Origin: Heracleum sosnowskyi
Lineage: Eukaryota; Streptophyta; Magnoliopsida; Apiales; Apiaceae
Assembly: GCA_030848705.1 (NCBI GenBank)
Contig: CM061238.1
Location: 82,546,685 to 82,610,684 of the forward strand
Direction: 5' to 3'
DNA length: 64,000 nucleotides
A program made the translations under genes and the position numbers. Positions 1-12,312 of the stretch are shown in pieces; position 1 is the stretch's first letter; every line of letters starts with the position of its first letter. The notes under the pieces were generated by a model. The model saw nothing but the letters and a program-made list of their open reading frames with translations, was not told where the DNA came from and made no database searches.

Positions 1-107
1 TCATGATATCCTGAGTAAAAGGGTAGTGTAGGATCATCAGGATCTCCTAGGGGTAACAGCACCGTATCTACCATGGTTGATGTCGTCTTCCCACAGACGG
101 CGCCAAA
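1..107 (-). mobile_element. Element E: 5' internal end of a Ty3/gypsy retrotransposon with PBS
   Basis: Read on the minus strand, the bases just inside the LTR are TGGCGCCGTCTGTGGGAA (88-105). This is the primer-binding sequence seen directly after the 5' LTR of many plant Ty3/gypsy elements. Positions 1-87 would then be leader or the start of gag; the rest of the element lies off the left edge. The lineage cannot be determined because no gag or pol is present. Confidence 0.75.
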
Positions 108-719
108 TGCTGTTGAATAAAAATTAGGTCTTCAAATTATGGCTAGGGTTTCGTGAATTTAATGCTAGGGTTGATGAGCTTCGAGCTTTTATGGCAGGTC
201 TCGTGTTTTGTGACTAAATCGGTCCTCACAAGATGCCTACGTATCTCAATTCGTGATTGAGAATCAAGCCAAAAGACGTAGTTCTTGGTGTTGCCCTCGG
301 GGCTATGGCGGCAGGGGCACACCAAGGGCGTAGTGACTTGTATGTCCTTATTCGAGGATGAAGTCTAAAACGTAGTTCTGAGATGAGGGATCAGGCCCTT
401 TATATAGGCGTCAGGAGCCTTGTATTTTGGGTAGGGTTAGGAGACTTGGAGGCCAAGTCTCCTTCTTCACAGTGGATAAGGATTGTCTTCTTTGGAGGAC
501 AAGCCTCCTCCTTGACAGTGGATAAGTATTGATTCTAGATCTTTCCTTGTAGAAGTTGTTTCCACGTTAGAATCGATGTCTAAAAATGGACTTGTATTGA
601 AACAAGCATGTAATGGACGTCTCATAGTACATGTTGTATTTTCAGCCCAAATATTAATTACGAAATTAATCTTTAAATTGAGTTTCGGGCCTCATTAATG
701 GAATTCATTTATGGACCAA
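108..719 (-). mobile_element. Element E: 5' LTR, major part (split by element B)
   Basis: On the plus strand this begins TGCTGTTGAATA immediately after the gypsy-type PBS, so on the minus strand the LTR ends ...CAACAGCA. A TATATAAAG box lies on the minus strand at about 398-406 and fits an LTR promoter. The LTR is interrupted at 720-724 by the CTAGG target-site duplication of element B and resumes after 25,492. The second LTR is outside the window, so the boundaries rest on the PBS and TG/CA ends only. Short ORFs inside it are not credible genes. Confidence 0.7.
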
Positions 720-724
720 CTAGG

Positions 725-1259
725 TGTTAGTATTAGTGCTCTAGAGACAATACTTTTATGTTTTAAAGAAAACATTTTATTATTATAAATTATGTTTTAT
801 TATTATTTTATTGTGTCTTTATTTAATGTGTTATAAATGTTAGCATAATAAATGTCCTTGGAATTAAGATACGTATTCGATATCTTTAAGTATGTGACTT
901 AAAAATGAGATTATATTAATAGTATCTTTATTCCTAAATATCCATAGTCGAGTGTTATTATTTAAGGACAATAATAATGCATAGAGACTAGTATGTTTGT
1001 TGAGTGATGACCACATCTCATTGGTCATAGGTATGGTGATACTAAAGTCAAAACATATGTGCATGTAAGAGTACATGACACTGGATTGACCCGCCGTGAG
1101 ATTACAAATGTTAATAGTGTCATAACTAATTCTCAATGTGATAATAGTGTAATGATCCTTAGACCTAAAATCATTATATTTCTATACGGGAATTAATATA
1201 CTTCTATTACATTAAAAGTTACATTTGACCGGGTGATGATAAAAGTGGACATTGGGTAT
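725..1259 (+). mobile_element. Element B: 5' LTR, first part
   Basis: It starts TGTTAGTATTAGTGCTCTAG, matching the start of the downstream LTR at 24,109. It is preceded by CTAGG (720-724), and CTAGG also follows the 3' LTR (25,488-25,492), so this is a perfect 5-bp TSD. The LTR is broken at 1,255-1,259 by element A. It contains about 180 bp (around 955-1,120) that is absent from the 3' LTR, which looks like a deletion in the 3' copy. Confidence 0.9.
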
Positions 1260-2297
1260 TGTTAGGATTTATGGGTGATAGCTTAGAAGACAACTTAACT
1301 TAATGTTTTGTAATACTTAATTCTATTAAGTAGAACATACCGTCACATCCAGAGTATGTTCTTGTAGCCATTCCATTTGCTGTAATAAACTTGTTTATAA
1401 ATCTTGGAAGAAGTTCATTCGTTTGTTCAAGCCTCAAGAAGCATATCAGGATAATGGCAAGAATAAATGTTACTGTCATCTCATTGACAGTAAGGTTACA
1501 AGAAGACAGCATGTTGCAAGTCATGACAGCATATTCACTCTGACAGCAACATTGGCGGGAGCCTTGAGACAGCAACTCTCTATTCTCCTGACAGCAAGTT
1601 TGGAACTCCTGACAGCATCTATTGTGGGGATTTCTTACTGTCACCAAAAGCGCATTCTTGTGACAGCAAACTTGGAAATGCAGGATACTGTCTCAAAGGG
1701 ATAAAATTTGAATTGGGGATCTACCCATTCAAACATGTGACAATTTGGATGTTCAAGAAATAGGCGTGCTGCAGTATCCCAACACTGCATCAGGTTTGCA
1801 AAGACTACGACAGAAGTTTGAGAGATCACATGACAAAGCTCACCAATTCAAGAGTATGAAAAATCAACATCTACTGGAATTGTGTTAGCTAAATATAGAA
1901 TGTATCTAGATTGCTTTTTCCTGTAATGATAAACTTGTTTGTATAGCAATTTAGGTAAGACACACGGGTAGGCAAATTGTAAGGAGCTGCCACATGAAAA
2001 TGACAGCAGCTTCACAAACCCGTGTTGATAGAGACAATATTAGTTTACTTAGACTACCTCTCTCATTCTATACTGTGCATCACTTGAGGAATCGAAGCTT
2101 GAGAAAAACATACTTTTCTCTCAAGGTTGTAGCAACACTTTCGTAAGATAAATAAAATATTTATTTTGTGAGAAAACTACTTGTGATTGCATTTCTTCTA
2201 CTGATAGGATTTAATCTTAGTTTTAGTTGTTGAAGCATAGATTGAATTTTATCAGTATTGCATTCAACCCGCCTTCTGCAATACTCAAGGACCAACA
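1260..2297 (+). repeat. Element A 5' LTR
   Basis: This LTR is 1,038 bp, TG...CA. Compared by eye with the 3' LTR it has roughly two dozen substitutions and about 30 extra bases around 1,385-1,425. It holds at least nine TGACAG/CTGTCA hexamers, eight of them within 1,473-1,666. The short ORFs inside it also occur in the 3' LTR and are not genes. Confidence 0.93.
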
Positions 2298-2299
2298 AC

Positions 2300-2311
2300 T
2301 GGTATCAGAGC
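2300..2311 (+). other. Element A primer-binding site
   Basis: TGGTATCAGAGC lies two bases inside the 5' LTR. It matches the usual plant Ty1/copia site complementary to the 3' end of initiator methionine tRNA. Confidence 0.93.
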
Positions 2312-2338
2312 AACCGATTGATATACAAATCTGAGATC

Positions 2339-4963
2339 ATGACGAGTATACAGAAGTCAAGTAGTATCAAGATCCCAGCTTTTGATAAAGAGAACTAAAA
2401 TGTTTGGAAAAGAAAAATCTCACTGTTTATCAAAGCTGCGAATCCACTGTACGTTGGAATCCTCGAGAATGGTCCCTTTATTCCACAGAAAGAAATTGCA
2501 GCCTCGACCGTTGATGGTGTTGTTATTCCAGCGCATTGGGTTCCCAAGAAGCCATCCGAGTTCTTAGAGCCAGAAAAGGAAAAGATTGTTCTGGATGACT
2601 ACTTGCAACTCATTCTGCTTGACTCTCTCACATTAGATAAAGCCATGTGTGGGAATGTCATTGGATGCTCATCAGCCAAGGAACTTTGGAACAAAATCGA
2701 GCTGTTGTGCGAAGGAAGTGAAGAGGTCAGGGAGAACCAAAGACAAATTCTTGTTTCTCAGTATGAAGCCTTCATGGCAAAGCCTAGTGAAGAACTTACT
2801 TAAATGTTTGAGAGATTTAGCAAACTTATCACTGAACTCCAGATTCATGGCAAGTTCTATGAGAAGAAAGAACTCAACCTTAAGTTCTTACTCACTCTTC
2901 CTGAGCATCTTGAGTACAAAGTCACTGCAATCAGAGAAGGAAGAGATCTGAAAAGTGTCTCTCTTGAAACTCTGTATGGTGTGCTCAAGTCATATGAGCT
3001 AGAACTCTTTCAGAAAAGAGCTATACAAAGTAGATCAAAAGGAAAGATGGCCAATATGTCTGGTGCTCTTGTAGCTCATGAGCCAAAGATTACTCTGCCT
3101 AGTGAAGCAGTACAAATCATTCATCCAACTCAAGTGTCTTCCTTAAAGATTGAAGATGTGGTGGATGATGAAGAGAAAGTAGTGCTGCAACTGGATGATG
3201 TTGAAGATGAGGAATTCTACTCTATAGAGGAGATGGAAAAGATGGATAATCCAACCATGGCTTATATGGCAAAGAAGTTTAAAAATATAAGATTCAGAAG
3301 AAACAAGCCATAGAAGCCTCAGGGTCAAACATCAAGGTTCAGCAAAGGGAATTTCTCCAAGACTGCTGACAATGCTACAAGAGGAGGATACAAAACTGGA
3401 ATGGTGGATATGTCTAAATTCAGATGCTACATCTGCAATGAGCTTGGTCATTTTGCTACTGAATGCAGAAGGCCAAAGCAAAATCAAAAAATGGTCAAAG
3501 GGTCAAATGGACAGTACAAAAGAGGACAAGGAAGAGCCTCTGTGGCTGAAGGTGGATGTTGGGATGAGTCTGATGAGGAAGAGGAAGAAGAATATGTGAA
3601 CTTAGCCCTGATGGCTAAATCAGAGGATGAATCTCCAAGCCCTTTAACTCAGGTACCTCCACTTGTCTTGCTTGATATGTCTAACACTGAATATAAGCAA
3701 ACTCTTGAGGAATTGAGTGCAGAAATGTTCAATATCCATACTAGTTTAACTGCTGCTAATGAAAAAATATCTAGGTTAACTAAGTTAAATGAATCACTCA
3801 GTTCTGAAAATTATTTGCTTTTACTTAAGACCAGTACTTTGGACTCCTTAGCTCAGGAAAACACAAGACTTAAAAATGATCTAGTATGTGCTAAGGAGGT
3901 AGAAGAGTTCTTGAGAAAGGAAATAACTGAAAATGAATTTAAGCTCAAGGCATACAGAAACTCCTCTAGGTTGCTTCAGGATCTTAATGATAAGAACACT
4001 GAGAATCAGAAGGTAGGAGTAGGTTTTGAATATGGAAAAAGATCTGGAAAGAAATCTGTGATTCTTGATTGTTCAACTGATGTTGCTATCAAACCCCAAA
4101 TCCTGAAAAAGGTTCATGCACCAAAATTCAAGATTGTTGAAGTTGATTTTGATGAGGAAGATATGTTCATCAAACAACAGCTCCTTGATGAGGATGAAGG
4201 TGTTGACATCACAATTGTTGAAGGAAAAGATACTGTCACAATCCCCAAGACAGAAACTTTGCCTAGCAATCTGACAGAATGTTCTGAAGATGCTGTCAGC
4301 AATGACAAGGCAGAATCTTCTAAGTATGTTGTCAAGAGAGTATCTAAGACAGTAACCTCGAAACCTACTGTCAAGATAGTGGATGTAAAAGGTACTGTCA
4401 AGAAAGACTCGACAGCAACTTCAGGACATGCTGTCAACACAGATACTTTCAGATCTAAGAACAGAAATGGCAAAGTAGGAATTAACAAGGGTAATGGATA
4501 TGCTTATGTCAAGAATGCACCCAGGAAACTTTGTAATAACTGTGGCTCCTCACATCATCTGACTAATGTTTGTAAGAGACCATCTGAGACTAAAGTCAAT
4601 ATGACTAAGGTTAAGGGTAACTTACACAGAACCCCCGTTATGCAAAGATCCATGGATGTCTGTAATAACATTGATTGCATGCCCTGTAAAATTACTGCTA
4701 TGAGTACTTGCTTCAATTTGCCCATTCTGTCAACTGATAAATGCTCCTACATGGACTCTGGTGAGACTTCTGAGCCTACTGTTAACAGTAAAAAGGCAAC
4801 CCCCACTAAGAAAAAGACCAAGTCTTATTCTAAACCAAAGTGGGTGGCAAAGGAAGTCGAACAGAATCTCTCTGATGTTTTTGTTGATGTTGAAAATGAA
4901 GGAAACTCAGGTGTTACTAAATCTGCAGGACCCAGCAAGGATTGGGTACCATATGCAACCTAA
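2339..4963 (+). pseudogene. gag: Element A gag (nucleocapsid), three premature stops
   Basis: One reading frame runs from ATG at 2,339 to TAA at 4,961-4,963, about 875 codons, broken by stops at 2,396-2,398, 2,801-2,803 and 3,311-3,313. The N-terminal half has the UBN2-type Copia gag pattern (DSLTLDKAM, SAKELWNKIE, LPEHLEYKVTAI). A CCHC knuckle, CYICNELGHFATEC, is at about 3,425-3,470 and a second, CNNCGSSHHLTNVC, at about 4,532-4,575. Between them are a long coiled-coil-like region (LTKLNESLSSEN and following) and a linker rich in Thr-Val/Ala-Val dipeptides encoded by CTGTCA repeats (4,233-4,436). Long gags with more than one knuckle are known in Sireviruses. The known role is the structural shell of the virus-like particle and RNA packaging. 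Confidence 0.88.
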
Positions 4964-5089
4964 AAACAATTTGTTTTACAGGGCAAGAAAAAGAAGCAGG
5001 TCGTGTGGATCATTGACAGTGGTTGCTTAAGACACATGACTGGTGATAAAGCCCTGCTATCACACTTTGTGGAGAAAGCTGGCCATATC
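4964..5089 (+). pseudogene. pol: Element A gag-pol junction and start of protease
   Basis: Immediately after the gag stop the same frame continues into the protease motif VVWIIDSGCLRHMTG (about 4,999-5,043), the Copia aspartic protease D-S-G. The junction contains TTTGTTTTACAG just before GGCAAG, which resembles a plant 3' splice acceptor. Element C has a similar tract at the equivalent place. Protease is cut off at 5,090-5,094 (ATAAC), the TSD of the solo gypsy-type LTR, and resumes at 8,313. Confidence 0.8.
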
Positions 5090-5094
5090 ATAAC

Positions 5095-8000
5095 TGTAAT
5101 ATCCGTGAAATTATTATTTGATTAAATGATATATTTAATATAAAAATATTTATTGTGGACTATTGGAATATTATTAAATGATAATTATTATGTGATTATG
5201 TGCTAAATGGTGAGTCGAAAGCCCCTTTCAAATATTTCGTCATTTGGAATTTTCTTCAAATCTGAGCCCCGTTTTGATAATTCAAGGGCCCCATTGGAAT
5301 TTCGTACATTAATTAATATCTCTTCGTCTTTCGTATTCGAATCATTATCGATAGAGATATTCGTATCATTTCATTCCTACCTATTTGATTCTGCAAGAAT
5401 AATTCGTTTTGTTCAAAAAGGGAAAAATTGTTCCGAACCCTAATTTCTTAAGGGGACGGATATATCGTTTTAAATCAATATTACCTTTGTTATAGCCCTA
5501 GTATTCTTGAGCATTAGTTATATAATGATATGTATTGATTTGGATAATTATCAATCCTTGTAGATAATTATCTTCTCGTAAAACGTATTTTTAACCTAAT
5601 TAGGGTTTTTAAACGATCCAGTGGATCTATAACGATCCAAAAGTGTTCCTTGGGGTATTATATTTCCAAAAATATAAAAAGACAAATCGAACCTTATAAC
5701 CTTCATAATCTGCATTGCGTATAATCAAAAAGTAAAAATTCCCGAAACGTGTTCTTCGTGTTCTTGAATAATCAATCCATTCGTTCAAGGTGTTATTGAT
5801 TTCAGAAATCAAAGTTCAAGTACTCAAATCAAAGCTCTTGATCTCTAGTTTCAGAATCTTCCAACCTCATCATCATCTGGTAATTTTTCGATTTATTATG
5901 AATTTTTCAATATTCGAATTAAATTAGGGTTCTTGATTAATTTGGGGATTTTCATTCTGTTGATTCTCTGTTCAATTGGTTGCTTCTAACATGTTCCTAG
6001 GGTTCTAATTAGCAAGAATCCATGATTTAATTTCGTGTTTAAGTTCAATTCAGTCGAGTTTGATTTTCGGGTTTGCTTCATTTTGGTATATTAATCTTTG
6101 AGTTTCATGTAGAATTAAAGTAGATCGGGTTTCCGGCCGAAGTCGTCGCCGGCGAATTCTTTGAATGAATTCTGGGCTCGATTCCGGCATGGGACGTATG
6201 TGATTGTGTGTGGGATTTGTTTGTCTTGAAAAAGCGAACAAAAGCTCTCTGGAATTGTTTGTGTTTGGACGGAATCGAAGGATTCCGGCCGCCGGACAAC
6301 GGCCGGATTCTGGAAAACCCAGAATCCGGTGGGTTGTTCTTGGTGACCCGGAATTGTTCTTCCCAACCCGTTTACCCGAAGTTTGACCCGATTTCAATCT
6401 TCAAAACCCTAATTCATTTTCTGAAAACTGTTTTTGAATTTTATTTTTAAAAATTAATTCGAAAATAGTTTAAAAACTTTAAAAATTCATATTTTTATTT
6501 TAAATATATATTTTAATATCAGAAAAATTCTGGAAAATTATATTTATTATTTTAAATCCGAAAATTGATTAAACTTAATTATTTTAATTATTTTTAATTA
6601 ATAATTAATTTATTAATTAATTGGTTATTTCTTTTAATCAATTAATTCTTAAAAATTAATTATTAATTAGATTTAATTAATTTAAAATTCAGTTTAATTA
6701 TTTTCAAGACTATTTATTTATTTAAAAATAGTTTGGGCATTTAAAAAGTGTCAATTAATTTTATTAATTGATTTATTTGCATTTAAATGTTTATATTGGA
6801 TTTAAAAATCCGAGTTTTGATTTAAAAATTAATCGTGACTTATCTAAAATTCAAATAAGTTTCGTATGATGTTTTAAAAATATTTATAAGTGCTATATGA
6901 TTCATATTAATTGTATGTTGTGTTTTATAGTCAGTATATGCCCGTACTAGGGCAAATATCTGAGTTTTAAATATTGTAAATCATTCCGGACGTCCGATAC
7001 GTAACCGGTTACTTGTTTAAATGTGATTATTGATTGAGTAAGTGTCGAGAGTAGAACGAGAATAGTTAGACTTATTGTGATGAGTTGTTTAATTATAGAA
7101 TCGAGTTCCCGGAGCAAGGGAAAGGGAAAGGTAGAGTGAGCAGAGTCGATCCGACAGCAACATAGACCAAGAAAGTATCTGTGCCTTTACTTGTGATAAA
7201 TTTATTATTGTCTTGATTACTTGAATACCGTTATCCCCAGAACAATTCGAATTATCAATCTTTTAACCACATTTGGACAACTGATTCCATTTCCTTAGAG
7301 ATTCTTGATTCTTTGATTTGATCTGCATCGGAAACCCTTATTTCCAACTCACTTGATTATTGTTTACCACCATTTGATTATTGATTATCATCCTTTGATT
7401 ATTATTGACAACCATTGATCATTTGACTTCCATCGTTGACTATTGATTACGGTCATCGATTATCGATTACTAATATTGATCTCCTTATTGAATGAGTACA
7501 CTGTACCGTTGAAATTACTTCATGATTATTTCTCGATCTTGATTTGATACTTAGCAGTTGAAGCTCTTTTTGCAATTACTATACATTGAGTTATCTTATT
7601 GAGCATGTTATTGTTTATACCCTATGATAGATTTGGCATGTTTTTAAAATGGACCAGTAATTGGTCGGACCATATTTATGGTCGGAATAACTTAAGGCCC
7701 AGTTTGGCCTAGGATCCAGTAGAGGACTATGATGTGAGCTAGTCCGGGGTTGATGCGTGGCTGGCCAGCAACACAACCTTTGATTTGAATAAAATGTATA
7801 AGCCAAACTCTAATTCTTTTTCTTCAATTGTTATTGATACAAAGCATGTGTTAGCTAAATATTGTTGATTCTGATATCATATATTCATATCCTTGCAACT
7901 GTGATAGAAATGATTCATTGATGTTTGCTGAGCAATTTTGGCTCACTCTTGCTTGTTGTTTTCTAACCCTATTCCAGTGAAGCGAGAGTATGAGTCAACA

Positions 8001-8307
8001 TAGCGTGACCGATAGTTCACCAGCAGCCAGGAGAGCCCCTCGAGTCATTGTCATTGGCAGGGTAGTTGTTGTTTTGCTTTTCTAGATTAGATGTCTAGAT
8101 TTGAACTTTAGTTGTGATGTAATAACTCTGATCAAACTGGTATTGTATTAATAAAAGATTGTAGTAGCTTGTGTTCATTGCCATAATCTAGATGCGGTCT
8201 TGGTCAAGGGGTATTTGTGTCTTTATATATATTATGCATGTGTTAAAGAGTATTCCGTTGGTCGGATGACTCCTCAAATCTGTACCCCGGGTTTGGAGGG
8301 CGTCACA
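5095..8307 (+). mobile_element. Solo LTR of a Ty3/gypsy-type element (3.2 kb)
   Basis: This stretch starts TGTAATATCCG, ends GGGCGTCACA, and is flanked by a perfect TSD ATAAC (5,090-5,094 and 8,308-8,312) inside A's protease region. Both ends are TG...CA with inverted terminal similarity, as in long LTRs of chromovirus (Tekay/Del-like) elements. I see no second LTR copy, PBS or gag/pol inside, so recombination to a solo LTR is the simplest reading. Plus orientation is favoured by AATAAAAG near 8,151, a possible LTR polyadenylation signal, but is not certain. The middle (about 6,450-6,800) is very AT-rich. None of the small ORFs inside resembles a known protein. Confidence 0.78.
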
Positions 8308-8312
8308 ATAAC

Positions 8313-8845
8313 CTTTGGAGACAACAGCAAAGGTTACACAGTAGGATATGGTTGTTTGGAATTTGGGAATGTTGTCATAAATGACATTGCTCTTGTTGAT
8401 GGACTAATGCAGTGACAGAGGATTCAAGGTTGACTTTGACACTTTGGTATGTAATATCTATCACAAAAAGGATAGAAGCCTTTCTCTGAAGGGAGTAAGG
8501 AAAGGAAGCATATTTGTTGCAGACCTAAGCTCAACAAAGAAGGATAAACTTTACTGTTTCTACAGCAAAGCCACTGTTGGTGACAACATGCTTTGGCACA
8601 GGAAACTCTCCCATCTCAACTTCAAGACAATGAATATGCTGACGAAGAAGGAACTGGTGAGAGGACTACCTCAACATGAATTATGTCAAGAAGGACTATG
8701 TGAGAACTGTCAAATGGGAAAACTTAGAATATATGTGCACAAGTCAAAGCAAGTTAATACCAACACTGAGCCACTTAAGCTAATACACATGGATCTTTTT
8801 GGCCTAGTCAATGTTCCATCTCTGTCCAGAAAGAAATATGCATTG
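8313..8845 (+). pseudogene. pol: Element A protease C-terminus and integrase zinc-binding region
   Basis: Protease resumes at TFGDNSKGYTVGYG (8,313 on). A frameshifting deletion of some tens of bases occurs near 8,410, because the short stretch before GFKVDFDT expected in relatives is missing. The pre-integrase/HHCC zinc finger then follows: LWHRKLSHLN (about 8,592) with C-x2-C at LCENCQMGKL (about 8,698). The start of the integrase core, LIHMDLFGLVN with the first catalytic Asp, is at about 8,780. It is cut at 8,846-8,850 (GTAAT), the TSD of a solo LTR of the element C family. Confidence 0.85.
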
Positions 8846-8850
8846 GTAAT

Positions 8851-9343
8851 TGTTAGGCCGAATAAACAATATAATCAAGATATGTATGAGAATAACAATA
8901 AAGAACACTGTTTATGAACAATAAACTGAATTATATTAAATAACTCTTCTCTCAGTGATGTAAATGATCACAGAGAGCTGCTAGGTTACAAGAATAATGT
9001 ATTCAGTATTCGCATCCCTTTTAGGGTTAACCTATCTGTGTTTATATAGTACACAGCTACATAATCAATCTCTAATTGATATTCCTATAAATTAGCTATA
9101 CAATTTATATCAATTTAGGATTGCTTCTGTCTTCTGTCCCGTTTCTTTAGCTATCTCAATATATCTTGCTTCTTTCCATCTTCAAGATATATTGCTTCTA
9201 GAATCTTCAATGTCAGCACCGACAGCTAAATAAACTCTCATCCCATCAGACTTTATCAAACTCTGACTGGCTTCTAGCATAAACTCTGATGAGTACCTGT
9301 TGCTTAAACACTGATAGATAATCATCAGCAATTATATCTAACA
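8851..9343 (-). mobile_element. Solo LTR of the element C family inside A's integrase
   Basis: It begins TGTTAGGCCGAATA and ends ATATCTAACA on the plus strand, and is homologous along its length to the element C LTRs at 37,458 and 48,919. A perfect TSD GTAAT flanks it (8,846-8,850 and 9,344-9,348). By comparison with C, whose PBS defines direction, it is in minus orientation. It is somewhat shorter (493 against 544 bp) and visibly diverged from C's LTRs, so it represents an older insertion of that family. Confidence 0.92.
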
Positions 9344-9348
9344 GTAAT

Positions 9349-11909
9349 GGTGGATGATTACTTTAGGTTCACTTGGGTGAAGTTTCTAGAGTCCAAAGAT
9401 GAAGCTGCTTAAGTTATCATTGATCACATAAGAGTTCTTAACAGGACTCCAAGTGCAAAAGTTCAAATACTGAGAAGCGATAATGGTACTGAGTTCAGGA
9501 ATGCCTTACTTGGGAACTTCTGCAAGGATGAAGGCATTGTTCAACAATTTTCTGATGCAAGGACACCCCAGCAAAATGGTGTTGTAGAAAGGAAGAACAG
9601 AACTCTGATTGAAGCTGCTAAGAATATGTTGCATGATGCTAAATTACCAACATACTTCTGGGAAGAAGCTATCAACACAGCTTGCTACACACAGAACAGA
9701 ACCATAATCAACAAGACTCATGGAAGCACCCATTACCATCTGTTGACTGAGAAGAAACCTACTGTCAAATACTTTCATGTATTTGGAAGTAAGTGCTTCA
9801 TGATGAAGGAAAACCATGAAAAGAAAGGAAAGTTTGATGCCAAAGCTTATGAAGGCATCTTCATGGGATATGGAATAGAAAGGACTGCCTACAGAGTCTA
9901 TGTCATAGAACACAGAACAATTGAAGAAAGTGTGAATGTCACATTTGATGAAACCAAGTTTCCAGGGCTGCATGAAGATGGTCAAATACAGATCCTTAGA
10001 TTTGAAAATCAAGGATACTTGGAAGAAGAAGAAATTGTTGATGAAGAACCCATCTTTACTCAAACTGTTGATGTTGAGAAAGATGCTGTCAATGCTATCA
10101 ATTTTGATCAAACTCCAGCTCAGTCACAGACCATTTCAACCAATCTTCAAAATGATGGTGACTCTGGAGTTAATGAAGAACATGGTGAAGACAATTGCAC
10201 TGGTGAAGACTCATTTCCTCAAAGTGAAGTCAATCCACCAGATCAACAAAGAAGCTTGCCCAGAGCCACAAGATGGAATAAGGATCACACTAATGATCTA
10301 ATCATTGGTAATCCTTCCTCTGGGGTGAGAACTAGGAATAATGTCTCTGCTGACAGTATGTTCTCATGCTTTCTGTCTCAAATGAAACCAAAGACAATTG
10401 ATGAAGCATTGTTGGATTCTGACTGGGTGATTGCTATGCAAGAAGAACTTAACCAGTTTGAAAGAAACAATGTATGAAAGCTGGTTCCAAGACCTAAAAG
10501 AAAATCAGTCATTGAGACAAAGTGGGTCTTCAGGAACAAGTTGGATGAGAATGGAATGGTGACTAGAAACAAAGCAAGGCTAGTGGCAAAAGGTTACTGT
10601 CAACATGAAGGAATAGACTATGATGAGACATTTGCACCTGTTGCCCGACTTGAAGCTATAAGAATTTTTCTAGCCTTTGCTGTACACTGTAACTTCAAGG
10701 TGTTCTAAATGGATGTCAAAGTGCCTTTCTAAATGGAGAGTTGGAGGAAGAAGTGTATGTTGAACAGCCACCTGGCTTTGAAGATGCTGAACTGTATAAC
10801 TTTGTTTACAAACTATTCAAAGCACTTTATGGATTGAAACAAGCTCCTAGAGCTTGGTATGATACACTCTCTACCTTTCTATTAGAGAATCATTTTACAA
10901 GAGGTGTAGTAGATCTCTGTTCTACAAGCATCATGGCAAGGACATCATTCTGGTATAAATCTATGTTGATGACATTATTTTTGGATCTTCAAATGAGAAG
11001 CTGTGTGAAAAGTTTTCATCTCTAATGAGAAACAAGTATGAGATGAGCATGATGGGAGAACTGTCATTCTTCCTTGGTCTACAAGTTCTTCAAAAGGATG
11101 ATGGAATCTTCATTTGTCAAGCCAAATATGTCAAGGAACTCCTCAAAAAGTTCAACTTAGAAGATTCATCACCTGCCAAGACTCCCATTTCTACATCAAC
11201 TAATCTGGATCTCGACCCCAAGGGAAAGAAAGTGGACTCTAGTGCTTACAGAGGCATGGTGGGATCACTTCTCTATCTAACTGCTAGCAGACCAGACATA
11301 ATGTTTGCTACATGTCTCTGTGCAAGATTCCAGGCTAATCCAAAGGAGTCACACTTAGTTGCTATCAAGAGGATTTTTAGATATCTAAAGGGCACTCCTA
11401 ATCTAGGCCTTTGGTATCCTAAAAATACTGGATTTGAGGTTATTGGGTATTCTGACTCAGATTATGCTGGATGTAGAATTGACAGAAAAAGCGCAACAGG
11501 TAGCTGTCAATTTCTTGGTCGAAGATTGGTGTCATGGTTTAGTAAGAAGCAACATTCAGTCTCTACATCAACTGCAGAAGCTGAATATATTGCAGCTGGA
11601 AGTTGCTGTGCACAAATTCTGTGGATGAAGAATCAGCTATTGGACTATGGACTAGTGTTGAACAACATTCATATCTACTGTGATAACACTAGTGTCATTG
11701 CCATCTCAGACAATCCTGTTCAACACTCTAGGACAAAGCACATTGATATCAGACATCACTTCATAAGAGAGCATGTTGAAAGAGGAACTGTGAAACTGAT
11801 CTATGTCCCAACAGAAAAGCAACTTGCAGACATCTTCACTAAACCATTGGATGAAGCCACCTTTAACAGGTTGGTAAGTGAATCGGGAATGCTTAATCTG
11901 GTATGTTAA
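9349..11909 (+). pseudogene. pol: Element A integrase core, reverse transcriptase and RNase H
   Basis: The integrase core resumes with the second catalytic Asp in LRSDNGTEFRNA (about 9,473) and the Glu of GVVERKNRTLIEAA (about 9,582). The linker runs to about 10,430. RT follows: TKWVFRNKLDENG, GIDYDETFAPVARLEAIR, QPPGF, ALYGLKQAPRAWY and a YVDD box near 10,970 that is out of frame. The last stretch, 11,025-11,909, is open and covers the RT C-terminus and RNase H (YSDSDYAGC, TAEAEYIAAG, YCDNTSVI, DIFTKPLDEATF), keeping the acidic catalytic residues. Lesions include a stop near 9,409, TGA at 10,475-10,477 in place of the usual Trp, a stop and a frameshift near 10,707-10,735, and another shift between about 10,900 and 11,025. 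It cannot make a working polyprotein. Confidence 0.9.
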
Positions 11910-12312
11910 CTTACTAGTTTTTACATTTTCAATATCTACATGCAGCTTGTGACAGTAATCTTCAAGTTGTTGTCATGAGAAGTTACTGTCCACATAGTCT
12001 TTACTCTTTTAGACAACATGTTTGCTATGACTTTGCTAAATTGAATTTTGTGCTAGTCGTCTTGTAAGATATAAGATTTTGTGTGTCATTAACTTGAAAA
12101 ACCTCAAAGTTTGAGATCTTTGGTCAAAGGTTTTACTTTGATTGGCTGTATGTGTGTTAATTGTTGGATTAGCGGAGGACATGAATCTTAATTGCTTTAT
12201 GTGGTAGTTGTATGGGTATTCCAAACTGTTGACTATTTACCTTACCATTCACCCAATATGCCTATAAAATGAACTCTAGGTCATATTAGTGTCTCTATCA
12301 GAAAAAGGTTAA

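Noticed and set aside
6050..6450. Cluster of overlapping ORFs on both strands in the 3.2-kb solo LTR
   Set aside because: A locally GC-richer part of the LTR lacks stops in several frames; no protein similarity is seen.
8200..8415. 71-codon ORF crossing 8,307
   Set aside because: It joins the end of the solo LTR to interrupted protease sequence across a TSD, so its first half is not coding.
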